This document shows positions 53,452 through 60,391 of a stretch of DNA of 64,000 nt, one piece after another (positions within the stretch are counted from its first letter, which is position 1; each line of letters starts with the position of its first letter). Under the pieces are notes generated by a model. The model worked only from the letters and a program-made list of their open reading frames with translations, had not been told where the DNA came from and searched no databases. Position numbers and translations under genes: made by a program. Origin of the DNA: Pseudothioclava arenosa (lineage in GTDB: Bacteria; Pseudomonadota; Alphaproteobacteria; Rhodobacterales; Rhodobacteraceae); assembly GCF_002358085.1 (NCBI RefSeq), contig NZ_NTJD01000003.1, forward strand, positions 310,001 to 374,000, written 5' to 3'.

Positions 53452-54924
53452 TCAGTGGCCGGAAGCGCCTTGCCCCGACAGCCGGTCGATGATCGTCTCG
53501 GTCGCGTGGTTCATGCCGACGACCTTCGCCTCGATCCCGTTCGCGCGGAACTTGGCGATGGCGCGATCCAGCGCCGCGACCGAGGAAATATCCCAGATAT
53601 GGGCATGGGTCAGGTCGATCACAACGCGCTCCAGCGGCTCGCGGAAATCGAAGGCCTGATTGAAATCCTCGACCGAGGCGAAAAAGATCTGGCCCTTGAT
53701 GAAATAGGTGCGCAGGCCCTTGTCGGCGTTGAGGCGCGAGGTGATCTCGGTCAGGCGCGCGATCTTGCCGGCAAAGAAGATGCCCGACAGAAGCACGCCG
53801 ACCAGCACGCCGATGGCGAGGTTATGGGTGACCACGACAAAGCCCACGGTCGCCAGCATCACCACGTTCGAACTGCGCGGCAAGGTGCGCAGCTGCCCGA
53901 TCGAGGCCCAACTGAAGGTGCCGATCGAGACCATGATCATGATCGCGACCAGCGCCGGCATCGGGATCCGCCCCACCAGGTCGCCCAGCACCACGCAGAA
54001 CACCAGCAGCATCGCCCCCGCAGTAAAGGTCGAAAGCCGCCCGCGCCCGCCAGAGCGCACGTTGATCACCGATTGCCCGATCATCGCGCAGCCCGCCATG
54101 CCGCCGATGAAACCGGTGCAGAAATTGGCGATGCCCTGGCCATAGCACTCGCGCTGCCGCGACGAGGTGGTGTCGGTCATCTCGTCGACGATCTGCTGCG
54201 TCATCAGGCTTTCCAGCAGCCCCACCACCGCCACCGCGACCGAGTAGGGCAGGATGATTTCCAGCGTCTTCAGGGTAAAGGGCACGTCCGGGATCAGGAA
54301 GTTCGGCAGTTCCGAGGGCAGCTCGCCCATGTCGGCCACGGTACGCACCTCGGTCAGGCCAAGCCCCATCGTGATCGCCGACAGCACCACGATCGCGACC
54401 AGCGGCGAGGGGATGGTGCGGTTGAGACGCGGGAAGAGGTAGATGATCGCCAGCGCCAGCGCGACCAGCGCATAGGTCACCGGCGTGACGACGCGCGGGT
54501 CCAGCTCGGGCAGCTGCGCGAGGAAGATCAGGATCGCCAGCGCGTTCACGAAGCCTGTCATCACCGATTTCGACACAAACCGCATCACCTGCCCGAGGTT
54601 CAGCGCCCCGGCGGCCATCTGGATCACGCCCGCCAGCACCGTCGCTGCCAGCAGGTATTGCAGCCCGTGTTCGCGCACCAGCGTCCCCATCAGCACTGCC
54701 GTCGCCGCCGTCGCCGCCGAGATCATCGCCGGGCGGCCACCAAAGAAGGCCGTGATCACCGCGATCGAGAAGGAGGCATAAAGCCCGACCTTCGGGTCGA
54801 CGCCCGCGATCAGCGAAAAGGCGATCGCCTCGGGGATCAGCGCCAGCGCCACAACCAGCCCCGAAAGGATATCGGCGCGGGTATTGCCCAGCCAGTCGCG
54901 CTTCAGTGCGGCCGTGTCGATCAT
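53452..54924 (-). CDS. SulP-family anion transporter with STAS domain
   Basis: SulP proteins carry sulfate, bicarbonate or other anions. The ATG at 54924 has GGAGACACC upstream; a frame to 55008 is probably an artefact. Seen in 490 residues: DWLGNTRADILSGLVVALALIPEAIAFSLIAGVDPKVGLYASF and other transmembrane helices, and a C-terminal STAS domain (about 390-490) with VIDLTHAHIWDISSVAALDRAI. Substrate cannot be fixed; a cyanobacterial-type bicarbonate or sulfate role is possible. It lies 116 bp after DUF1638 and is preceded by a hairpin at 54945-54965. Confidence 0.9.
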   Translation of the reverse strand: MIDTAALKRDWLGNTRADILSGLVVALALIPEAIAFSLIAGVDPKVGLYASFSIAVITAFFGGRPAMISAATAATAVLMGTLVREHGLQYLLAATVLAGVIQMAAGALNLGQVMRFVSKSVMTGFVNALAILIFLAQLPELDPRVVTPVTYALVALALAIIYLFPRLNRTIPSPLVAIVVLSAITMGLGLTEVRTVADMGELPSELPNFLIPDVPFTLKTLEIILPYSVAVAVVGLLESLMTQQIVDEMTDTTSSRQRECYGQGIANFCTGFIGGMAGCAMIGQSVINVRSGGRGRLSTFTAGAMLLVFCVVLGDLVGRIPMPALVAIMIMVSIGTFSWASIGQLRTLPRSSNVVMLATVGFVVVTHNLAIGVLVGVLLSGIFFAGKIARLTEITSRLNADKGLRTYFIKGQIFFASVEDFNQAFDFREPLERVVIDLTHAHIWDISSVAALDRAIAKFRANGIEAKVVGMNHATETIIDRLSGQGASGH

Positions 54925-54944
54925 GGTGTCTCCGAAAATGATGC

Positions 54945-54965
54945 GGCCCGCTTTTGGGGCGGGCC
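54945..54965 (-). terminator. Hairpin between the DUF1638 gene and sulP
   Basis: GGCCCGC / GCGGGCC with a 7-base loop, followed on the minus strand by GCATCATTTTC. Located 20 bp upstream of the sulP start, so it could end the DUF1638 message or regulate sulP in its leader. Confidence 0.45.
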
Positions 54966-55040
54966 GGGCGTTCTTATTCGGGTCGGGCATAGCGCCGCAG
55001 CGCAGCAAATGGAAGCCTCAAGGCGGAATTTAAGGGGATT

Positions 55041-55727
55041 TCAGCCTTGCGTGGCCGATTTGCGCCCGGCCCCGGCCAGCGCGCTGGCCAGATCGCCATA
55101 GCCGGTGAAGCGCCGTTCATAGGCCAGCCCCAGCCGCTCGGCGGCTGTGCGGGCCTTGGCGTCCAGCGCCGGGTCGTCGGTCTGGGCCTGATAGATCAGC
55201 CGCTCGTAATTGCCGAACATGGTCGGGATCAGCTCGGGGTAGCGATCGAACCCCATCGGGCGCCAGACGAAGGCGTCGAACTGGCGCACGAGGAAGTCGG
55301 TGAGGTAGAAGGCGGTGATCTCGTCCTCGGCCTTGGCGGCAAAGGCGTCGTTGCCTTCGTAGAAGGAATAGCAATGCGGCCCGGCGATCATCTCGACGCC
55401 CAGCTCGGCGCAGCGCGCCTCAAGCTGGCCGCCGGTGCCGCAATCGGCATAGACGACGAAGGTGCTGTCATAGCCGGGGCCGCGGGTTTCCACGAGGCGG
55501 GTGACCTCGTCGGTGATCTTCTCAGGGAAGAGATGCAGCTTGGCGGGCAGGCAATGCAGGTCGAGGTGATCCCAGCCATTCGCGGATTTCAGCGCGAGGA
55601 TCTCGCGCGCGAGGGCGCCGCATGCGACCAGCAACACGCGACCGGTGCCGCGCGCCGTCAGCCCGCGTTCGGCCAGAACCTCGTCGGAGGGCAGGGGGGG
55701 CGGGGACGCCTCGGGGGTGTCGGTCAT
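55041..55727 (-). CDS. DUF1638 protein associated with corrinoid methyltransferases
   Basis: A 228-residue protein of the DUF1638 family, which in Rhodobacteraceae lies next to B12-dependent methyltransferase genes. Seen: VLLVACGALAREILALK, LHCLPAKLHLFPEKITDEV, YDSTFVVYADCGTGGQLEARC and PHCYSFYEGNDAF. As I recall, members are linked to methionine synthesis in Phaeobacter; the mechanism is unknown to me and reactivation of the corrinoid cofactor is a guess. The ATG at 55727 overlaps by 4 bp the stop of the 52-aa membrane gene. Cytoplasmic, no signal peptide. Confidence 0.85.
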   Translation of the reverse strand: MTDTPEASPPPLPSDEVLAERGLTARGTGRVLLVACGALAREILALKSANGWDHLDLHCLPAKLHLFPEKITDEVTRLVETRGPGYDSTFVVYADCGTGGQLEARCAELGVEMIAGPHCYSFYEGNDAFAAKAEDEITAFYLTDFLVRQFDAFVWRPMGFDRYPELIPTMFGNYERLIYQAQTDDPALDAKARTAAERLGLAYERRFTGYGDLASALAGAGRKSATQG

Positions 55728-55882
55728 TCGACGCGCGCCCAAAGCCGCGCGGCACCCGCCAGCCCCAGCCCCGCCAGCAGCAACAGCGGCAGCGGCAGGC
55801 CGGAAGCGGCCAAGGCCCAGACCGTGATCCCGGCGGCCACGATCAGAACGGCAATGAGCAACAGGAATTGCGGCAGCGTCAT
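55724..55882 (-). CDS. 52-aa membrane protein in the corrinoid cluster
   Basis: ATG at 55882 follows GGAGGGAAGG and opens a 52-residue frame, nearly all hydrophobic: MTLPQFLLLIAVLIVAAGIT then VWALAASGLPLPLLLLAGLG then LAGAARLWARVE. It probably spans the membrane twice. It overlaps the DUF1638 start by 4 bp, so the two are translated together. No known family is recognised. It follows a strong terminator after the corrinoid-protein gene, so it may be served by its own promoter. Confidence 0.7.
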   Translation of the reverse strand: MTLPQFLLLIAVLIVAAGITVWALAASGLPLPLLLLAGLGLAGAARLWARVE

Positions 55883-55927
55883 CCTTCCCTCCATTCCTCT
55901 GATAATGGGGCCGAAGCGGAAAAAGAA

Positions 55928-55960
55928 AAAGGCCCCGGACGCAGAATCCGGGGCCTTTTC
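55928..55960. terminator. Terminator after the corrinoid-protein gene
   Basis: Perfect 13-bp AAAAGGCCCCGGA / TCCGGGGCCTTTT stem with a 7-base loop, 24 bp past the stop; flanked by A and T runs. Confidence 0.9.
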
Positions 55961-55983
55961 GATCACATTCAGGCGTGTGGCGA

Positions 55984-56682
55984 TCACGCGCCCATCTGGT
56001 TGTGGCGGCGCGAGACCAGCGTCTTCGCGGTTTCCACGGCCACGGCGGCGTCGCGGCAATAGGCGTCCGCGCCGATCGCCTTGCCGAATTCCTCGTTCAG
56101 CGGCGCGCCGCCCACGAGCACGATATAGGTATCGCGCTTGCCCTGTTCCTTGAGCGCGTCGATCACCGTTTTCATGTAGGGCATGGTGGTGGTCAGCAGC
56201 GCCGACATCCCGATGATATCCGCGCCTTCGCGCTCGGCCGCCTCAAGGTAGCTTTCCACGGCATTGTTGATGCCCAGATCGACCACTTCGAAGCCCGCGC
56301 CTTCCATCATCATCGCGACAAGGTTCTTGCCGATGTCGTGGATGTCGCCCTTGACGGTGCCGATCACCATCTTGCCCATGCGCGGGGCGCCGGTTTCCAC
56401 CAGCAGCGGCTTGAGGATGGCCATGCCGCCCTTCATCGCGTTCGCGGCCAGCAGCACCTCGGGCACGAAAAGGATCCCGTCGCGGAAATCCGCGCCGACG
56501 ATCGTCATGCCGGCGACGAGCGCCTTGGTCAGGATGTCGTAGGGCGTCCAGCCGCGCTCGAGCAGGATCTCGACGGCCTCTTCGATCTCTTCTTTGAGGC
56601 CGTCATAGAGGTCGTCCATCATCTGCTGGACGAGTTCCTCGTCATCGAGTTCCGACAGGATGATATCGTCTTCGTCTGCCAT
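55984..56682 (-). CDS. Corrinoid-binding methyltransferase protein (MtbC/MetH B12-module type)
   Basis: A 232-residue cobalamin-binding protein that carries methyl groups between methyltransferases. Seen: an acidic N-terminal MADEDDIILSELDDEEL, a helical cap (about 20-95), and the B12-binding module with the lower-ligand motif GDIHDIGKN (112-120, His115), then GFEVVDLGINN and GMSALLTTTMPYM with the SxL region. The ATG at 56682 follows GGAG. It lies between bmt (112-bp gap) and the 52-aa/DUF1638 genes. It fits the central module of a split B12-dependent methionine synthase or betaine demethylation system. Confidence 0.93.
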   Translation of the reverse strand: MADEDDIILSELDDEELVQQMMDDLYDGLKEEIEEAVEILLERGWTPYDILTKALVAGMTIVGADFRDGILFVPEVLLAANAMKGGMAILKPLLVETGAPRMGKMVIGTVKGDIHDIGKNLVAMMMEGAGFEVVDLGINNAVESYLEAAEREGADIIGMSALLTTTMPYMKTVIDALKEQGKRDTYIVLVGGAPLNEEFGKAIGADAYCRDAAVAVETAKTLVSRRHNQMGA

Positions 56683-56794
56683 CGTCGTCTCCAAGAGCGT
56701 GCCGTTTTCCCCATTAGTGGCGAAATCGGCAGAAAGGTTTGGCGTTTTGCGACACGCGCCGCCGGAAAAACGGCGCGGAATAGGGAATTGCGGC

Positions 56795-57811
56795 TCAGCC
56801 GCGGCGGCGGGAGCGGCGTGCGCGGCCCGCGGCCTCGCCTTCGTCGCCCGTGCCGTCCGAATCCGAGGAGAACCCGCCGAGCTTCGCGGCGATCTCTTCG
56901 AGCGTCGGGCGCGGCCCGCGCGGGCGGGTTTCGAGCGCGGCGCGCATCGCGGCCAGGTGCACCGGCATGGTGCCGCAGCAGCCGCCGATGATCGTCGCAC
57001 CCGCGTCGCGCGCGAGGCAGGCGTAATCCGCCATCAGCTCGGGCGTGCCATCGTAATGGATGTGGCCGTCGTGATATTTCGGGATGCCCGCGTTGCCCTT
57101 GGCGATGATCGGGCGCTCGGAGCCGGCGGCGGCGAAGCCCATGATCGTGCGCATAAGGTCCGAGGCGCCGACGCCGCAATTGGCACCATAGGCGAGCGGC
57201 GGGTTCGGCAGTTTCTCGACCAACGCGGCCAGCTGCGCCGAGGTCACGCCCATCATCGTGCGCCCGGCAGTGTCGAAGCTCATCGTGCCGCACCAGGCCA
57301 TCCCGGCCAGGCGGCAGGCCTCGGCGGCGGCCTTGAATTCCTCGGGCGCCGAGATCGTCTCGACCCAAAGCACATCCGCGCCGCCCTCTTTCAGCCCTTC
57401 GGCCTGCTCGTGGAACATTTCCACGGCCAGTTCGTGGGTCATCGTGCCCATCGGGGCAAAGATCTCGCCGGTCGGGCCCATCGAGCCCGCGACCACCACC
57501 GGACGGCCCGCGGCATCGGCCACGTCGCGGCCGATTTCGGCGGCGAGGCGGTTGAGTTCACGCACGCGGTTCTGCGCGCCATGCAATTTCAGCCGCGAGG
57601 CGTTGCCGCCGAAGCTGTTGGTCAGGAACAGGTCCGAGCCCGCATCGACGGCAAGCGAATAGAGCTTCTTGATATTGGCGGGCTCGTCGGCATTCCACAG
57701 CTCCGGCGCATCGCCCGAGCTGAGCCCCATGTTGAACAGGTTGGTGCCCGTCGCGCCATCGGCCAGCAGCCAGTCGCGGGTCTCCAGGAGGCGGCTCAGT
57801 GCGTTGGTCAT
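56795..57811 (-). CDS. bmt: Betaine/homocysteine S-methyltransferase family protein
   Basis: These zinc enzymes transfer a methyl group to homocysteine. Seen in 338 residues: DWLLADGATGTNLFNMGL, TNSFGGNASRL, GPTGEIFAPMG, the zinc ligands Cys212 (GANCGVG) and Cys278-Cys279 (GGCCGTMP), then a low-complexity basic C-terminal tail (GRARRSRRRG). The start at 57811 follows GAGGGAAAGG. Adjacent is a corrinoid protein, so the methyl donor may be methylcobalamin on that partner (split methionine synthase) or betaine directly. No folate-binding (pterin) methyltransferase gene is seen in this window. Confidence 0.9.
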   Translation of the reverse strand: MTNALSRLLETRDWLLADGATGTNLFNMGLSSGDAPELWNADEPANIKKLYSLAVDAGSDLFLTNSFGGNASRLKLHGAQNRVRELNRLAAEIGRDVADAAGRPVVVAGSMGPTGEIFAPMGTMTHELAVEMFHEQAEGLKEGGADVLWVETISAPEEFKAAAEACRLAGMAWCGTMSFDTAGRTMMGVTSAQLAALVEKLPNPPLAYGANCGVGASDLMRTIMGFAAAGSERPIIAKGNAGIPKYHDGHIHYDGTPELMADYACLARDAGATIIGGCCGTMPVHLAAMRAALETRPRGPRPTLEEIAAKLGGFSSDSDGTGDEGEAAGRARRSRRRG

Positions 57812-57982
57812 GTCGGGGCCTTTCCCTCGATCGTTCTTGGAATGGAGTTCGGGCCGCACGGGTCGGGCGGCCTGTCGGCGCCCCTCCTGCCACGCGCGGG
57901 CGCGAATGGCAAATTCCTTCTGCTCATGATGATCTTGAGCGCGCTTCAGCAGGGCAGCCGCGCGCGGCCGGTGCGGGGCACG

Positions 57983-58014
57983 AAAAAGCCCGCCCTGCGC
58001 GGGGCAGGGCGGGC
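57983..58014 (-). terminator. Terminator of the DUF1476 gene
   Basis: Minus strand GCCCGCCCTGC / GCAGGGCGGGC with a 5-base loop, followed by TTTTT, 26 bp after the stop. Confidence 0.88.
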
Positions 58015-58039
58015 CATCGGATCAGCGCGGATCAGGCGC

Positions 58040-58351
58040 TTATTCTTCCATGAGCTGGCGCTTGGCCTCGGCGGCGCATTCCACCCGCTTGGCGCGGATC
58101 GCGGCCTCGTCGGCCTTGCCGTCCAGATCGGCGAGCAGTTTGCGGACCACGTCTTCGTGCCCGGCCTCCTCGAAATCGGCCTTCACCACCGAGGCGGCAT
58201 AGGCATCTGCATCGGCGCCGGTTTTACCCAAGAGCCCCGCGGCCCATTGGCCCAGAAGCTTGTTGGTGCGCGCATCGGCTTTGAACTGCAGTTCCTCGTC
58301 ATGGGCGAACTTCGCCTCGAACCCCTGTTCGCGTTCGTCAAAGGTGGTCAT
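58040..58351 (-). CDS. DUF1476 protein (zeta-type inhibitor of F1-ATPase)
   Basis: DUF1476 proteins of alphaproteobacteria include the zeta subunit that inhibits F1-ATPase in Paracoccus. Seen in 103 residues: FDEREQGFEAKFAHDEELQFKADARTNKLLGQWAAGLLG, with the inhibitory helix at the N-terminus, then a helical core. Small, soluble and acidic, as expected. GAGGGG precedes the ATG. It is divergent from purC with 240 bp between the starts. No F1 genes are nearby, which is normal for this family. Confidence 0.9.
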   Translation of the reverse strand: MTTFDEREQGFEAKFAHDEELQFKADARTNKLLGQWAAGLLGKTGADADAYAASVVKADFEEAGHEDVVRKLLADLDGKADEAAIRAKRVECAAEAKRQLMEE

Positions 58352-58432
58352 TTCTCGCCCCTCCCCTCGTTAGTAACTCCTCACCTTCATCATATGCCCC
58401 CGCCTGCGGGCCGGGGCAAGTGCCGTTAGCGT

Positions 58433-58452
58433 GCAAACTGTGCGAAGTTTGC
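58433..58452. promoter_or_regulatory. Inverted repeat GCAAACT-N6-AGTTTGC upstream of purC
   Basis: Perfect 7-bp arms, 28 bp before a likely purC -35. The half-sites recall PurR-type GCAAAC but with a wider gap than the known E. coli site. A purine-responsive operator is a guess. Confidence 0.4.
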
Positions 58453-58480
58453 GATTCCATGACGCTGGCGCGCCTTTGCC

Positions 58481-58509
58481 TTGCGGCGCGGGATGCCTTG
58501 CCCTATAGG
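58481..58509 (+). promoter_or_regulatory. Probable purC promoter
   Basis: TTGCGG (58481-58486), 17-bp spacer, TATAGG (58504-58509), about 82 bp before the purC start codon. Confidence 0.5.
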
Positions 58510-58591
58510 GGCGGGAAATGGGCCAGCGGTCTCGCGGGCTCGACCGGCCCCGCGCGCGGGGCGCGCACTCACTTTCCGGACGGAGCGGCCC

Positions 58592-59353
58592 ATGGCACCT
58601 CGGCGCAAGAAAATCTACGAAGGCAAAGCGAAGATTCTGTACGAAGGCCCCGAGCCGGGGACTCTGGTGCAGTATTTCAAGGATGACGCCACCGCCTTTA
58701 ACGCGCAGAAGAAAGCGACGATCGAGGGCAAGGGTGTGCTGAACAACCGCCTGTCCGAGTTCTTCATGCAGGGCCTCACCAATATTGGTGTGCCGAACCA
58801 CTTCATCCGCCGCCTGAATATGCGCGAGCAGCTGATCCGTCAGGTCGAGATCGTGCCGCTGGAAGTCATCGTGCGCAACTTCGCCGCCGGGTCGATCGCC
58901 AAGCGTCTGGGCCTCGAAGAAGGCACGCCGCTGCCGCGTCCGATCGTGGAATACAGCTACAAGAACGACGAGCTGGGCGACCCGCTCGTGCCCGAGGAAT
59001 ATATCATCGCTTTCGGCTGGGCGAACCAGCAGGACCTCGATGACATCGTCAGCCTCGCGCTGCGCGTGAACGATTTCCTCTCGGGCGTGTTCTTTGGCGT
59101 CGGTATCAAGCTGATCGACTTCAAGATCGAGATCGGCCGGGTCTGGGATGGCGATTTCATGCGCCTGATCGTCGCCGACGAGATCAGCCCCGACAGCTGC
59201 CGTCTGTGGGATGTGAAAACCGGCCAGAAGCTCGACAAGGACGTGTTCCGCCGCGACCTCGGCAGCTTGACCGACGCCTATACCGAAGTGGCGCGCCGCC
59301 TCGGGCTGATGCCCGAGAACACCGGCACGTCGAAACCGACCCTGATCAACTGA
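58592..59353 (+). CDS. purC: SAICAR synthetase
   Basis: PurC joins aspartate to CAIR in purine synthesis. The ATG at 58592 follows CGGAG; a frame to 58481 adds only noise. Seen in 253 residues: [20 protein letters not shown] with the ATP-binding loop, [30 protein letters not shown] and DFKIEIGR and [13 protein letters not shown]. Normal length. It heads a purC-purS-purQ run with gaps of 14 and 70 bp. Confidence 0.96.
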   Translation: MAPRRKKIYEGKAKILYEGPEPGTLVQYFKDDATAFNAQKKATIEGKGVLNNRLSEFFMQGLTNIGVPNHFIRRLNMREQLIRQVEIVPLEVIVRNFAAGSIAKRLGLEEGTPLPRPIVEYSYKNDELGDPLVPEEYIIAFGWANQQDLDDIVSLALRVNDFLSGVFFGVGIKLIDFKIEIGRVWDGDFMRLIVADEISPDSCRLWDVKTGQKLDKDVFRRDLGSLTDAYTEVARRLGLMPENTGTSKPTLIN

Positions 59354-59367
59354 AAGGACCGCCCGCG

Positions 59368-59607
59368 ATGAAAGCCCGCGTTCATGTGATGCTCAAGGAT
59401 GGGGTTCTGGACCCGCAAGGCGAGGCCGTGCGCCACGCGCTGGGTCACCTGGGTTTCGGCGGCGTCGAGGCCGTGCGTCAGGGTAAGGTGATCGAGCTCG
59501 ACCTGGCCGGTACCGACAAGGCCGCGGCCGAGGCCGAGGTGCGCGAGATGTGCGAGAAGCTGCTCGCCAACACCGTGATCGAGAAATACACGATCGAGAT
59601 CGCCTGA
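59368..59607 (+). CDS. purS: FGAM synthetase subunit PurS
   Basis: PurS is the small structural subunit of the three-part formylglycinamidine synthetase (PurS, PurQ, PurL) found in alphaproteobacteria and gram-positives. Seen in 79 residues: [32 protein letters not shown], typical PurS fold start, and the C-terminal [21 protein letters not shown] precedes the ATG. It lies between purC and purQ; purL is not in the window, so the cluster is split in this genome or continues elsewhere. Confidence 0.95.
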   Translation: MKARVHVMLKDGVLDPQGEAVRHALGHLGFGGVEAVRQGKVIELDLAGTDKAAAEAEVREMCEKLLANTVIEKYTIEIA

Positions 59608-59616
59608 TCCCGGCGG

Positions 59617-59664
59617 CCGGGGGCCTTGCCCCCGGACCCCCAGCGTATTTGGTCCAAGAAGAAG
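59617..59664 (+). repeat. Hairpin plus intergenic-repeat copy between purS and purQ
   Basis: CCGGGGGC-CTT-GCCCCCGG (59617-59635) is followed by GCGTATTTGGTCCAAGAAGA at 59643-59662, a single half of the repeat family at 15421 and 40881. The purQ ribosome site follows directly (AGGAG). Confidence 0.65.
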
Positions 59665-59677
59665 CAGGAGCCTTCCG

Positions 59678-60346
59678 ATGAAAGCCGCCATCATCACTTT
59701 CCCCGGTTCGAACTGTGACCGTGACCTCGCGATGGGCTTCGAGAAAGCCGGGGCCGAGGTGGTGCGGGTCTGGCACAAGGATACCGAGCTGCCGGCGGGC
59801 GTCGATGTGATCGGCGTGCCGGGCGGGTTTTCCTATGGCGACTATCTGCGCTGTGGCGCGATTGCGTCGCGCAGCCCGATCGGGCAGGCGGTCAGCGATT
59901 TCGCGGCCAAGGGCGGTTATGTGATCGGCATCTGCAACGGCTTCCAGATCCTGACCGAGATGGGGCTGTTGCCGGGCGCGCTGATGCGCAATGCCTCGCT
60001 GAAATACATCTGCCGTCCGGTGACGCTGAAGGTCGCGACGTCGGACAGCGCCTATACCGCGCCCTATGGCAAGGGCGCCGAGGTCGTGTTCCCGATCGCG
60101 CATCACGACGGCAATTTCCAGATCGACGCCGAAGGGCTGAAGGCGCTGCAGGGCGAAGACCGTGTGGCCTTCCGCTATGCCGAAAATCCGAACGGTTCGG
60201 TCGATGATATCGCCGGTGTGCTCTCGGCCAACCGCCGGGTGCTGGGCATGATGCCTCACCCCGAGCGCGCGATCGAAGATGCGCAGGGCGGTGCCGATGG
60301 GGCGGCGCTTTTCCGCGCGCTGGCCGCGATCGGCGTCGAGGCCTGA
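59678..60346 (+). CDS. purQ: FGAM synthetase subunit PurQ (glutamine amidotransferase)
   Basis: PurQ supplies ammonia from glutamine to PurL in the fourth step of purine synthesis. Seen in 222 residues: [18 protein letters not shown], the nucleophile Cys86 in [12 protein letters not shown], and His194/Glu196 in MMPHPERA, a complete class I triad. GCAGGAGCC precedes the ATG. It follows purS with 70 bp holding a hairpin and a repeat element. dctB follows 45 bp later on the same strand without an obvious terminator. Confidence 0.96.
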   Translation: MKAAIITFPGSNCDRDLAMGFEKAGAEVVRVWHKDTELPAGVDVIGVPGGFSYGDYLRCGAIASRSPIGQAVSDFAAKGGYVIGICNGFQILTEMGLLPGALMRNASLKYICRPVTLKVATSDSAYTAPYGKGAEVVFPIAHHDGNFQIDAEGLKALQGEDRVAFRYAENPNGSVDDIAGVLSANRRVLGMMPHPERAIEDAQGGADGAALFRALAAIGVEA

Positions 60347-60391
60347 GCGCTTTCGCTTGTGAGCGCGGGGCGGCGTGGGTAGATTCGCGCC

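Noticed and set aside
57812-58039. SAM or SAH riboswitch upstream of bmt
   Set aside because: I looked for conserved cores of SAM-II, SAH and related riboswitches in the leader and found no matching arrangement; only a GCTCA-N9-TGAGC repeat (57922-57940).
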